Shown: positions 44,167-52,573 of the stretch, one piece after another
Position numbering within the stretch: position 1 is the first letter of the stretch
Layout: the number at the start of each line of letters is the position of its first letter
The notes under the pieces: model-generated
Seen by the model: the letters and a program-made list of their open reading frames with translations, nothing else
Told to the model about the DNA's origin: nothing
Database searches by the model: none
Assembly: GCA_036725605.1 (NCBI GenBank)
Contig: DAIMDW010000007.1
Span: 62,001-126,000, forward strand
Length of the DNA: 64,000 nucleotides
Origin: CALBTQ01 sp036725605
GTDB taxonomy: Bacteria; Lernaellota; Lernaellaia; Lernaellales; Lernaellaceae
Reading direction: 5' to 3'
Position numbers and translations under genes: made by a program

Positions 44167-44304
44167 ATGGCTTCGAATACGAAAAAAACCGAAATGCGTC
44201 GTTTGCGGAAAACTCGCGCCTCCGGCAAAGCGCGCAAGCGGATCGCCCGCCGGGGCAGCACCCCCGCGTTCCCGATCCACAAAGACGCGGCCAAAGAAGC
44301 GTAA
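44167..44304 (+). CDS. 45-residue basic protein with a TPAFPIHK C-terminal motif
   Basis: This short frame (ATG at 44167, TAA at 44302) encodes a very basic peptide beginning MASNTKKTEMRRLRKTRASG, with many K and R, ending GSTPAFPIHKDAAKEA. The C-terminal TPAFPIH pattern and size recall a widespread family of small conserved RNA- or ribosome-associated-looking proteins, but I know of no assigned function. It has the strongest promoter in the window, an AGGAG site and a following hairpin, which argues for real and high expression. Confidence 0.75.
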   Translation: MASNTKKTEMRRLRKTRASGKARKRIARRGSTPAFPIHKDAAKEA

Positions 44305-44336
44305 GCGCTCCGCCTTCGAGCGAAATTGTGAACCAG

Positions 44337-44371
44337 CCGTCCCGGTCCGTGCGGTCGGGGCGGTTTCGTTT
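44337..44371 (+). terminator. Terminator after the 45-residue protein gene
   Basis: CCGTCCCG (44337-44344) pairs with CGGGGCGG (44356-44363), one wobble included, followed by TTTCGTTT. Placed 33 nt after the stop codon and just ahead of a convergent small gene. Confidence 0.55.
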
Positions 44372-44374
44372 AAT

Positions 44375-44551
44375 TTAACGGAAGCAGCCGAGCTGACAGG
44401 CGGCGATTTTGATGTTCGCCCGCGTGGCCACATCGCCGATTTTCATCGTCGGTACGCCTAACTCTTCAGCCAGAGCCAACGCGACCTTGCAGGCGATGCG
44501 CCCGTCCTTCGCTTTCTCCAGAATCTTTTCTTTTATTTGTTCATCGCTCAT
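44375..44551 (-). CDS. 58-residue conserved small protein with CQLGCF-type end
   Basis: A frame from ATG at 44551 to TAA at 44375 encodes MSDEQIKEKILEKAKDGRIA followed by CKVALALAEELGVPTM and a C-terminal AACQLGCFR. This pattern (KDGRIAC, LAEELGVP, CQLGCF) looks like a small cysteine-containing family of anaerobic and delta-type bacteria with unknown function. Its start overlaps the end of rsmI by 11 nt, so it is translated from the same message. Two cysteines in CQLGC could hold a metal or form a redox pair. Confidence 0.7.
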   Translation of the reverse strand: MSDEQIKEKILEKAKDGRIACKVALALAEELGVPTMKIGDVATRANIKIAACQLGCFR

Positions 44552-45380
44552 CGTTGTCCTCCGCCAGAATCCGATAGAGTGATTTTTTATCCGCGCCGGT
44601 CAGCAACGCCGCCGCCGTGGCCGCTTGTTTGGTCTTGAGTCCCAACTCGCGCATCAGCGCCCGCGCGCCTTCGACCGCCGCCGCCTCGTCGGCCGCCCGC
44701 TCCTGGGGCAGACGCACGACCACGGTCACTTCGCCCTTGATGTCGCGCCCGGTGAAATGGTCGATGGCGTAAGAAAGAGGCCCGCGCACGGCCTCTTCAT
44801 GCAGCTTGGTCATTTCGCGCAGCACGGCGCAGGGACGATCACCCAGTTCGGTGAGCAGTTCTTCGAGCGTCGCCAGCAGGCGGTTGGGCGATTCGTAGAG
44901 CACCAGCGTGCCGCCCAGGTAGCGCCAGGCGGCGAAACGCTCGCGGCGCGCGCCTTCTTTGCGCGGCAGGAAGCCCTCGAAGATGAACCGATCCGGCGGC
45001 AGGCCCGATAGCTGCAGGGCGAGCACGGCGGCGCAGGGGCCGGGCAGGGCCTCGACGGCCAGGTCGCGCTCCAGGCAGGCGTAGACCAGCTCGTAGCCCG
45101 GGTCGCTGACCAGCGGGCTGCCCGCGTCGCTGACCAGGCAGACGGTCTGTCCTTGCTCGATACGCTCGATGATCTGGCCGATGCGCTGCTTGATGTTGCC
45201 TTCGAAGAAGCTCAACTGCGGTTTGGATAAACCCAGGTGTTGCAGCAACCGGCCGGTGCGCCGGGTGTCCTCGGCCACGACCAGATCGGCCGCGCCCAGC
45301 GCCTCTTCGGCCCGATGCGTCAGATCGCCGAGGTTGCCGATCGGCGTGGCGGTTAGAATCAATTTTCCCGTTTTGCTCAT
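44541..45380 (-). CDS. rsmI: 16S rRNA (cytidine(1402)-2'-O)-methyltransferase
   Basis: The 279-residue SAM-dependent methyltransferase has the RsmI hallmarks: LILTATPIGNLGDLTHRAEE near the N-terminus, VAEDTRRTGRLL, and VCLVSDAGSPLVSDPGY. It methylates the 2'-OH of C1402 in 16S rRNA. The start at 45380 follows a -10 box TATCGT directly (7 nt), without a ribosome-binding site. The small CQLGCF gene overlaps its end. Confidence 0.93.
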   Translation of the reverse strand: MSKTGKLILTATPIGNLGDLTHRAEEALGAADLVVAEDTRRTGRLLQHLGLSKPQLSFFEGNIKQRIGQIIERIEQGQTVCLVSDAGSPLVSDPGYELVYACLERDLAVEALPGPCAAVLALQLSGLPPDRFIFEGFLPRKEGARRERFAAWRYLGGTLVLYESPNRLLATLEELLTELGDRPCAVLREMTKLHEEAVRGPLSYAIDHFTGRDIKGEVTVVVRLPQERAADEAAAVEGARALMRELGLKTKQAATAAALLTGADKKSLYRILAEDNDER

Positions 45381-45387
45381 GGGCCGG

Positions 45388-45415
45388 ACGATAGCAGAAC
45401 TTTGCGCGTTCGCAA
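45388..45415 (-). promoter_or_regulatory. Promoter at the rsmI start codon
   Basis: Read on the minus strand, TTGCGA (45410-45415), a 16-bp spacer and TGC-TATCGT (extended -10, TATCGT at 45388-45393) stand seven bases ahead of the ATG at 45380, with no ribosome-binding site between. Confidence 0.45.
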
Positions 45416-45423
45416 AACGCAGA

Positions 45424-45457
45424 AAGACCCCGCCGACACGATGCGCAGCGGGGTCTT
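45424..45457 (-). terminator. Terminator of an Asp-rich lipoprotein gene
   Basis: AAGACCCCGC (45424-45433) and GCGGGGTCTT (45448-45457) form a perfect 10-bp stem, followed on the minus strand by TCT. It is 12 nt behind the lipoprotein stop and next to the rsmI promoter. Confidence 0.8.
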
Positions 45458-45468
45458 GAATGACGTGC

Positions 45469-46350
45469 TTATTCGACCGGGTAATCCAGGGTTCTCACGG
45501 CCCATTCGTCTTCGTAGAAGCTGGGTGTGATGAAGTGCATCGCGGTGCTGCCCAAGACGCCGAAATCGATTTCGACCGGAATCTGGCAATTCGGGTCGGG
45601 CGTGCCGGGATTGTCCAGATCGTACCAGTCGTAAGAAACGACCGTCGTATTGCCGTCCCATTCGCGGGAATAGAACTGCTGATCGGCCAGGTTGTACAGA
45701 TCGCAGGCGCCGTAGCGGATGATCACGTTGTCGGTCGGTCCCGGCGGCAGTTCGTCGTCGCCGTACACCTTGAAGGCGAAAACGTTGACGTGCGGCACGT
45801 ACCAGGCTTTGTTGCCGCCGCTGAGGTTCAACGTCATTTCGACGATCGTCTCGACCGCTTTGGCCCCTTCGTCGCGCTTTACGACCAGCGCGTACTGTCC
45901 TTCGCTCAGCCCTTCGATCTGATAGGTCAGGTCCTTCACGCAATTGCTGTCGCCGCCGCCGACGGTGTCCAGCTCGGTCACGGTGATCGTGCTGCCCGAC
46001 ACCGAAACCTCGCCGCCCAGGGTGAAGCCGGCGTTGACGTAAGCGAACAGGTCGCTGATCGACAGCACGCCGTTCTGCCAGGTCACTTCGACGATATCGG
46101 CCGGACTGGCGGTCGGGTCGTAACTGCCGTCATCGCTGCCGGCGATGCACCCGGTCTGATCCGGGTTGGTCAGCGTAACGTCGTCATCGTCGTCGTCATC
46201 ATCATCGGTGGTGTCGTCGTCGCCGGTATCGTCATCGTCGTCATCGTCGGCGTCGTTGTCGTCGTCGTCATCGTCATCGTCGCCGCAGGCGAGGGCCAGG
46301 GAAAGCGTCAGCGCCAGCGCCAGCATGATCAACAGCCATTTGTATTTCAT
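45469..46350 (-). CDS. Lipoprotein with N-terminal Asp-rich linker
   Basis: The 293-residue product has a signal peptide and lipobox (SLALAC, C22), directly followed by an Asp run of about 45 residues (mostly D, with T and N, DDDTTDDDD). The remainder is a beta-rich domain (VEVTWQNGVLSISDLFAYVN, TYQIEGLSEGQYALVV, later aromatic and acidic residues), which could be an immunoglobulin-like or carbohydrate-binding domain but is not recognised. GGAAA lies before the ATG at 46350. The Asp run is probably a flexible spacer that lifts the domain away from the membrane and may bind Ca. Confidence 0.65.
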   Translation of the reverse strand: MKYKWLLIMLALALTLSLALACGDDDDDDDDNDADDDDDDDTGDDDTTDDDDDDDDDVTLTNPDQTGCIAGSDDGSYDPTASPADIVEVTWQNGVLSISDLFAYVNAGFTLGGEVSVSGSTITVTELDTVGGGDSNCVKDLTYQIEGLSEGQYALVVKRDEGAKAVETIVEMTLNLSGGNKAWYVPHVNVFAFKVYGDDELPPGPTDNVIIRYGACDLYNLADQQFYSREWDGNTTVVSYDWYDLDNPGTPDPNCQIPVEIDFGVLGSTAMHFITPSFYEDEWAVRTLDYPVE

Positions 46351-46453
46351 CGTGGATTTTCCTTTCCGTTGCATCCGCAAACAGCCTAAGGAGAATCGCC
46401 CGCGAAAGTCAAGCAGCGCGCACGGCTTGCTTTATCGCCGCGAAACGTCGTGC

Positions 46454-46459
46454 TACACT
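46454..46459 (+). promoter_or_regulatory. Extended -10 box six bases before a start codon
   Basis: TGC-TACACT (box at 46454-46459) ends six nt before the ATG at 46466, and there is no ribosome-binding site. A TTTATC at 46431-46436 is the only, weak, -35 candidate. Confidence 0.4.
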
Positions 46460-46465
46460 GCGCCC

Positions 46466-47956
46466 ATGCGAAACACTATGTTGCGGTTTTGGTTCGGGAT
46501 TTTTTGCCTGGTCGCGCTGGCGGGCTGCGGCTCGTCCAAGGCGCCGGCACCCTCGTTCGATTGGCGCGCGGCGGTGACCACCCTCAATTACAACGACGAC
46601 GACCGCGACGAGGATCGCCGGCTGGCCGCCGTCATGCTCGGTGTGCACCGTCAAAGCGAAGCGACCGCCATGCTCATCGAGCATCTCGAACGCGATGCGG
46701 ACCCGAAAGTCCGCGCCGCCTGCGCCTTCGCCCTGGGACGCATCGGCGGCGAGCAGGCCGTCGAGGCGCTGTTCAAATCGTTGCCCAATCCGTCTCCATT
46801 GGTACGGGGAGAAATCGTGCGCGCGCTGGACGGCCGCCTCAACGCCGAACGCGCCGCGCGTTTACTGGCCTTCGCGGAGAATTCCGACGGTGACACCCAG
46901 TTGCTGACCGCGCGCGTGCTGGCCGGAGCGGGTTTTGCCAAGGAAGCGAAAAGTCTGAAAGTCGATCCGGTCCGCATGGCCGTGGAAAACGAACCGCGCC
47001 GGTTGTACGTCGATGCAACGGCCGGCAACGACGCCGCGCCGGGCACCAGCGAGCAGCCGGTCGCGACGATCAAACAGGGGCTGGAGTTGCTCGGCCCGGG
47101 CGACACCTTGTACGTCGCCGGCAAGGCGAAAGAACCGTTGCGCGAAACGGTCGTCATCCCGGCGCGCCTGTCCGGTCTGCCGCAGCAACCCACGCGCCTG
47201 CTGGCCTGGCCCGGCAAGCCGCGGCCGGTGATTCAACCCACGCGCGAGTATGACGCTGCCGCGTTTCGCGCCGACGAAGAAGGCGGCTATCGTTTGACCG
47301 TCGACGAAACGGTGTACGGCGTGGCGATCATTCAAGGATCGCAGGTGCTCTCGCTGACCATGCCGGAGTTGGATGACGAGTACGCCGACGGCGTGTTCAC
47401 CTATGACGAGCAAAGCAAGGAGTTGCGGCTGACCGTCAAACCCGATCGCGGCAAGTTCGCCGGCAAGGTGGAGGTCGCCTTCGCGCCCGACGGGATCGTG
47501 GTTGAGGGCGCGAACGACGTGCTGATCAGCGGTTTCGACGTGCTGTACGCCCCCGACTCGGGGTTGGACGCCGAGCACGCCTACCGCGTTTCGTTCATCG
47601 ACTGTTCGGCGACGCACTGCCTGCGCCACGGCATCTTCACCTATTACGCGCCGCTGGCGACCATCGATTCGTGCCGCGCCGATTACTGCGTCTACCAGGG
47701 CATCAGCGTGCGCACCAGTCCGCAGACCGTCATCAGCCGCTGCCGCGCGACGCACAACCGTACGCACGGCATTTTGCTGCTCTACGACACCGACGACGCG
47801 GTGGTGCTCGCTTGCGAATCGCGGTTGAACTTCCGCCAACTGTCCTTCATTCAGGGCTCCGACTTCGGCCGGGTGATCAAGTGCCGTTTCGACCAGCCGG
47901 CCGCCGAAACGATCCATTACGAAACCGGCTCCCTTCCCGGATTGGTGGTGGAATGA
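46466..47956 (+). CDS. Lipoprotein with HEAT-like repeats and a beta-helix domain
   Basis: The 496-residue product has a lipobox (LAGC, C21), a HEAT-like helical region at about residues 45-165 (LERDADPKVRAACAFALGRI, PSPLVRGEIVRALDG) and a right-handed beta-helix from about residue 185 to the end (VDATAGNDAAPGTSEQPVAT at the start, later DVLISGFDVLYA, HGIFTYYAPLATIDSC, GISVRTSPQTVISRC, HGILLLYDTDDAVVLACES). The beta-helix is of the kind found in pectate-lyase-like and surface proteins. HEAT plus beta-helix in one lipoprotein is unusual. It overlaps the following membrane protein gene by 4 nt (ATGA). Confidence 0.7.
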   Translation: MRNTMLRFWFGIFCLVALAGCGSSKAPAPSFDWRAAVTTLNYNDDDRDEDRRLAAVMLGVHRQSEATAMLIEHLERDADPKVRAACAFALGRIGGEQAVEALFKSLPNPSPLVRGEIVRALDGRLNAERAARLLAFAENSDGDTQLLTARVLAGAGFAKEAKSLKVDPVRMAVENEPRRLYVDATAGNDAAPGTSEQPVATIKQGLELLGPGDTLYVAGKAKEPLRETVVIPARLSGLPQQPTRLLAWPGKPRPVIQPTREYDAAAFRADEEGGYRLTVDETVYGVAIIQGSQVLSLTMPELDDEYADGVFTYDEQSKELRLTVKPDRGKFAGKVEVAFAPDGIVVEGANDVLISGFDVLYAPDSGLDAEHAYRVSFIDCSATHCLRHGIFTYYAPLATIDSCRADYCVYQGISVRTSPQTVISRCRATHNRTHGILLLYDTDDAVVLACESRLNFRQLSFIQGSDFGRVIKCRFDQPAAETIHYETGSLPGLVVE

Positions 47957-49716
47957 GCCCGGGCCGGCGCGTCGCCGTTGCACTGGCGTTTTGCTTGTTG
48001 CTGGCCGGCGCGCTGTTCGTCTCGCGCTTTGCGCTGATGCTCACCAGCCCGCATGTGTACGACGACGAAGAAATCAAAACCGGTTCGATCGCCTACGCGA
48101 TCATGCACGAACGCGTGCTGCCGCTGTGGGATTATCAGCCGGGCGATTACGAGGGCGGCACGTTCCTTTACGGTTTGTTGGCCGTGCCGTTCATGAAAAT
48201 TTTCGGCGAGACGCGCCTGGCGCTCAAAATGCTGGCGCTGCTCACCGTGTTGCTCACGGCCTGCGCGGCGGTGGCGTATGCGCGCCGGTGCGCCGGATGG
48301 CCGGGCGCGGCGGCCGTCGCGGCGTTGTTCGTATTGCCCGCGCCGTACCTGGTGCAGATCGGGCTGATCCCCTGGGGCAACTACGCGGAAAACGCCATGC
48401 TGACGATGCTCGCGTTTTTCGTTACCGCGAAAATTCTCACCGCTGAAAGGACGCGTGCCTGGGCATTGTTGCTGTGGGGCGCGCTGTGCGGCCTGGGCGT
48501 GTACGTGCATTACGGTTTTCTGGTCACCGTCGCTTACCTTTTGTTTCTCTGGCTGTTGACGCGGCCGCATCTGCTGTTTTCCGCCCGCGGCGCGTGGTGG
48601 CTCGGCGGATTCGTCGCCGGCTTCGGTCCCTGGCTGGCGTACAACGCCACGCACCATTGGCGCGGCTTGATGCGTTTCGGGCAGGGCATGGCCGCGTCGT
48701 TGGATTTTGAGGAACGCCTTGCCTTGTCCGTCCGCAATTTTTTTCACCTCTGGACGATCGATGTGCCGGCCGGTCTGCATTTTTCGTTTTTTTCGCCGGG
48801 CTTCGTGCTCCCGCTGTCGTACGCGTATTATCTGTTGTTGTTCGGTTTGATCGTCGCGTTGATCGTTCTGCGCCGTCAGGACGCCCGCCGCATCGTTTCT
48901 ACCCTGTGGCCGTGGGACGAGCGACCGCGCCCGGACGCCTCGTTCTGGCTGCTCGCGCCGTTGGGCTACGTCGTGTTGTACGCCGTCGTGTTCAGTTTTT
49001 CCGATTACGGTTTGTTTGCGCCGAACTGGGGCGTGAAGGATCCGGAAAGCCACGCGCACATTTTCGCCGTGTATCCGCTGTTGACGCTGACGGCGGGCCT
49101 GACCGTGGGCGCGGCGTGGACCACCTCATGGCGCAAGGCGACGATCGCGGCGGCGGGGGCGTTGGCGTTGCTGGGCGCGGCGGGGATGATCGCGCTGGCC
49201 GATAGTCCCGCCAAGGCGCGTGAACGCATGCGCGCCCCGGCCTATTCGATGATGGGTATGTATGCCGAAATGGGCTTCAAGTATTCCAACAATGAGGATG
49301 ATCTGCTTCGCGTCAGCGAACGGATATCCGAAGCCAATCGTTATCATTTGCTGTTTGGCGCCGGGGCGCACCAAGGCGCCGGTGCGGTGAACGATCCGCA
49401 GGCGGCGGTGGCCAAGGGCTTCACGCAATCGGCGCGGTTAAGGCCGGCGTTCTGGATGGGCGCGGGGGCCGCGTACTATGCCGCTTTGACGATTCCCATG
49501 GAAACGAAAAACCGGGCGCTGGCCAAGATTGAAGAGCCGGCCGCCGCGTGGTTTTCCTTTGGCGCCTGTCTGGGAAGTTTGTGGGTCGGGTTGGATCATC
49601 CCGCCTGTCGCAACATCGATGAGCGGGCTGCCGGCTTGATGCTCATGGCCGGAGATCGGCCGGAACTGCGCGCACTGATCCAAAGCCGCCTGACCGAAAT
49701 CCATCAGTTGAAGTAG
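47953..49716 (+). CDS. Polytopic GT-C-type membrane protein (PMT/ArnT-like)
   Basis: The 587-residue inner-membrane protein has about ten hydrophobic segments. An acidic motif near the start, PHVYDDEEIKTGSIAYAIMH, resembles the DD/DE motif in the first outer loop of lipid-phosphate-sugar-dependent GT-C enzymes. Behind the last helix is a soluble tail of about 160 residues (ADSPAKARERMRAPAYSMMG onward) with aromatic and acidic patches. It might attach a sugar or lipid to a surface molecule. It is coupled by a 4-nt overlap to the lipoprotein with the beta-helix. Confidence 0.6.
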   Translation: MSPGRRVAVALAFCLLLAGALFVSRFALMLTSPHVYDDEEIKTGSIAYAIMHERVLPLWDYQPGDYEGGTFLYGLLAVPFMKIFGETRLALKMLALLTVLLTACAAVAYARRCAGWPGAAAVAALFVLPAPYLVQIGLIPWGNYAENAMLTMLAFFVTAKILTAERTRAWALLLWGALCGLGVYVHYGFLVTVAYLLFLWLLTRPHLLFSARGAWWLGGFVAGFGPWLAYNATHHWRGLMRFGQGMAASLDFEERLALSVRNFFHLWTIDVPAGLHFSFFSPGFVLPLSYAYYLLLFGLIVALIVLRRQDARRIVSTLWPWDERPRPDASFWLLAPLGYVVLYAVVFSFSDYGLFAPNWGVKDPESHAHIFAVYPLLTLTAGLTVGAAWTTSWRKATIAAAGALALLGAAGMIALADSPAKARERMRAPAYSMMGMYAEMGFKYSNNEDDLLRVSERISEANRYHLLFGAGAHQGAGAVNDPQAAVAKGFTQSARLRPAFWMGAGAAYYAALTIPMETKNRALAKIEEPAAAWFSFGACLGSLWVGLDHPACRNIDERAAGLMLMAGDRPELRALIQSRLTEIHQLK

Positions 49717-49728
49717 TTAAACGAAGGG

Positions 49729-51249
49729 TTAGTCGACCGTATCGTCGTCGGTGGTGTCATCGTCGGTCGTGTCGTCGTCGGTGGCGTCGTCGTCGGCCGT
49801 GTCATCGTCGGCCGTATCGTCGTCGGCGGTGTCGTCATCGTCGTCGTCATCACCGCCGAATCCCTGGTAGGTGACATTCAGCGTCGCCGACTCGCTCAAC
49901 GCCCCGCACACGTCCTCGATCGCGAACTGCAACGCATACGTGCCGTCGGCCATCGTCGGCAACGCGAGTTGCGTATTGGGCAGCGCGCAGCCGCTCGCCG
50001 CGGGCAGATGCGCCGACAACGGCCGCCAGTTCTGCCCCTCGATCGTCCACAGCGCGACGCCGTAGGCGAGGTTGCAATCCGCGTCCTGCATGGACAGTTG
50101 CACCTGCGCCTCGACCCCGGGCGTGACGACCGGCGTGGCGGTCTGCTCGCCGTTGATCACCCCCTGCACCAGCAGCGTCGGCGCGGCGTTGGCGTCCGGG
50201 CAATAGGATTCGCGCACCCAATCGAAGGTCAGCATGCCGCCGTCGGCGTCGGGAACAACCTTCAACGGCGCGTTGCTTTCCAGCGACACCAAATGCCCGC
50301 TGGTTTCGCCGGTTTCGTTCTGCCGGATGAAGCCGATCAGCGTGCCGTCGTCGTTGAGCCGGTGATCGTAGTTGAGCGTGTCGCCGCCGCCGGCGATCAG
50401 CGTGTTGGTTTCCTCGTCCAGATCCCACACGTAAATCTGGTTGTTGGAATTGTAATAGACGCGCCGCCCGTCGGCGCTCCAGCGCGGCTGCGTGCCGTTG
50501 GCGATGTAGGTCACCGGCTCGCCGTCGGCCTCGACGATCACCAGCAGGTTGTGCCGGTAGCCGTTGGCGTACTGCTCCAAGGTAATCGAAGCGGCCACCA
50601 GCGATCCGTCGGGCGTCCAGCGCGGGAAGAAATCGCCTTCCTCGGGCAGAGCGAAGTATTCCTCGGTGTCCTTGAACGGCGGATATTCCACCCAGACCTG
50701 GTTCGTGTCGTCCGCGTCGGCGACGACCAGCCCGTCGGCGGTCAGATAGGCCACCCGCGACAAATCGGGCGAATGCGCGCCGTAGCGGGCGATGTTGCTG
50801 AACAACACGCCGCCTTCGCCGGCGACCGTCGCTTCGTACAACAGCCCGTCGGCCGGATCGTTGTAGAAAAGCTTGCGCCCGTTGGCGGCCAGCAGGGCGT
50901 AGCGCGCCTCGACGATCGTCCGTGTGGCGTTGCCGTCGAACTCGCCGATCAGCACCTGCGCGCCCTGGTTGATGAACAGATATTCGTCGGTGTAGCCGGA
51001 GGTCTGCAACTCCAGCATCAGGTCGTTGTTCAGGTAGGTGACGTCGTTTTCCTTGATGTCCAGCAGGTAGGTGCCCGCGATGCCCTGCCACTTGCCGGAA
51101 AAGATCATCTTGGCGTCGATCACCGGCGCGGGCGAATCGTCGTCGTCGTCATCGTCGCCGTTGCCGCCGCGATCACAGTCGACGAGCAGGAGAAACGTCA
51201 GCGACAAAAGCAAGAAATACAGCAGCATCATCGTGGGGCGTCGAGACAT
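49729..51249 (-). CDS. Lipoprotein, WD40/TolB-like propeller with Asp-rich ends
   Basis: The 506-residue product has a signal peptide ending LLLVDC (C25, an imperfect lipobox). A short Asp run (GNGDDDDDDDSPAP) follows, then a propeller-like region with repeats of YNSNNQIYVWDLDEET and PDGSLVAASI type, including ARYGAHSPDLSRVAYLTADG. The end is an Asp/Thr tail of DDDTADDDT units. GGAGGGAAA before the ATG at 51249 supports the start over an earlier frame extension. It lies convergent to the GT-C-type gene and probably acts at the cell surface. Confidence 0.65.
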   Translation of the reverse strand: MSRRPTMMLLYFLLLSLTFLLLVDCDRGGNGDDDDDDDSPAPVIDAKMIFSGKWQGIAGTYLLDIKENDVTYLNNDLMLELQTSGYTDEYLFINQGAQVLIGEFDGNATRTIVEARYALLAANGRKLFYNDPADGLLYEATVAGEGGVLFSNIARYGAHSPDLSRVAYLTADGLVVADADDTNQVWVEYPPFKDTEEYFALPEEGDFFPRWTPDGSLVAASITLEQYANGYRHNLLVIVEADGEPVTYIANGTQPRWSADGRRVYYNSNNQIYVWDLDEETNTLIAGGGDTLNYDHRLNDDGTLIGFIRQNETGETSGHLVSLESNAPLKVVPDADGGMLTFDWVRESYCPDANAAPTLLVQGVINGEQTATPVVTPGVEAQVQLSMQDADCNLAYGVALWTIEGQNWRPLSAHLPAASGCALPNTQLALPTMADGTYALQFAIEDVCGALSESATLNVTYQGFGGDDDDDDDTADDDTADDDTADDDATDDDTTDDDTTDDDTVD

Positions 51250-51333
51250 TTTCCCTCCAGATAAACCTTGCCCGATTGTCGGGGCGTCGCGCGACGCTGT
51301 CAAGATTCGCCGCGATTTTACGCGTTGCGCGGA

Positions 51334-52140
51334 TTAGGGCTCGGGTTTGTCGAGTACGTAATACCGCGGGCGCCGGTCGGCAAACAGATGATTGCGGTCG
51401 GTCATTTGTTTGTTCAGCGCGCGCTGCGGATCGATCTCGGCGACCAGAATTTCGTCGGCGTCGTCGGGCAGCCGCCGAAAGTCGCCGTTGGGCCAGACGA
51501 TCTGACTGCGACCGGTGAACGTCAGCGGTTTGTCGCGCCGATTCTCCACCCCGCCGCGGTTGGTCGTGATCGCAAAGACCTTGTTTTCCAGGCACCGCGT
51601 GATCATCGCGTCCTGGCAAAACGGCAAAATCAAATTGGCCGGATGCAGCAGAATTTGCGCGCCCTGCAACGCCAGCGAACGCGCCGCCTCGGGGAACACC
51701 CAGTCGAAGCAGATCATCATGCCCACCTTCACGCCGCCGAGGTCGACGACGAAAAAGGGTTGCTCGCCCGGGTCCAGCACGTCCAGTTCGTCTTTGAACA
51801 GATGCACCTTGCGATACACCGCCAGCACCCCGTCGGGCCCGACCAGCGCGGCGGCGTTGTAGATCTTCTCGCCCGCGCGCTCGGGGAAGCCGTAGCAGAT
51901 GATCGTCCCCGTTTCGCGCGCCAATTGCTGCAAATAGTGCGCGCTGGGACCGTCGGCCGGCTCGGACAATTCGCGCAGCTCGTCGCGATTGATGAACACG
52001 TAGCCGGTAAAGGCCAGCTCCGGCAGCACGGCCAGATCGACCTGGGCCCGGCGGATCATCCGCGCGGCGCGCTCCAGGTTGGTCTCGACGCGGCCGAACT
52101 CCGGCGTGAGTTGTATGGCGGCGACTTTCATGCCGAGCAT
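51334..52140 (-). CDS. Carbon-nitrogen hydrolase (nitrilase superfamily)
   Basis: The 268-residue cytoplasmic enzyme has the Glu-Lys-Cys triad of nitrilase-fold amidases: E41 in LPELAFTGY, K111 in YRKVHLF and C144 in MICFDWVFPE. The length and motifs suit an omega-amidase or carbamoyl-putrescine amidase-like enzyme; the substrate is not clear. The start could be the ATG at 52140 (chosen) or at 52131, three codons later; neither has a strong ribosome-binding site. Confidence 0.85.
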   Translation of the reverse strand: MLGMKVAAIQLTPEFGRVETNLERAARMIRRAQVDLAVLPELAFTGYVFINRDELRELSEPADGPSAHYLQQLARETGTIICYGFPERAGEKIYNAAALVGPDGVLAVYRKVHLFKDELDVLDPGEQPFFVVDLGGVKVGMMICFDWVFPEAARSLALQGAQILLHPANLILPFCQDAMITRCLENKVFAITTNRGGVENRRDKPLTFTGRSQIVWPNGDFRRLPDDADEILVAEIDPQRALNKQMTDRNHLFADRRPRYYVLDKPEP

Positions 52141-52206
52141 GATGACCCGCCCGCCAATCTTGTGCAAGAGCCGAAACCAGGGATAATCCCTGGACCTATG
52201 TTTCAC

Positions 52207-52573
52207 TCATTGCGTGAAGCCTCGGCCGGCGCTGACGCGCGTGGAATAAAGTCATTCTGAGGAGCGTTCCAACGCGACGAAGAATCTACGAATGCGTACG
52301 AGAGATCCTTGCCCATGTGCCACATCTTTGGCAAAGCCAAAGGTGTGTTGGTTCGACCTAGTGAAAAATCGGGTGCCGCGGTCTTGTCCCGTAGGAACAT
52401 GGCTATGTTTGAATGTTGACGAACACAGCTTTCAAAACTGCGGCGCCCGGCCGGAGATAATCCCAGTCTTGTAACTGCAAATTTATTTTCCACAACTTAT
52501 AACTTTGAACTTGTAACTCATAACTGTCCCTTGGCCTGTTGACCGCTGCACGGATGTTTGGCACCTTGCTGGA
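52207..52573. repeat. Non-coding region with repeat-like elements
   Basis: Nearly 370 bp without a supported gene. From about 52252 it contains the motif TCATTCTGAGGAGCG, then CGACGAAGAATCTACG, of the kind often seen as a dispersed intergenic element. Near the right end an AT-rich part has a run of TTGTAACT-like units (CTTGTAACT, CTTATAACT, CTTGTAACT, CATAACT at about 52470-52527). No promoter pair for the downstream gene is convincing. TTGACC at 52539-52544 is the best -35 candidate. Confidence 0.45.
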
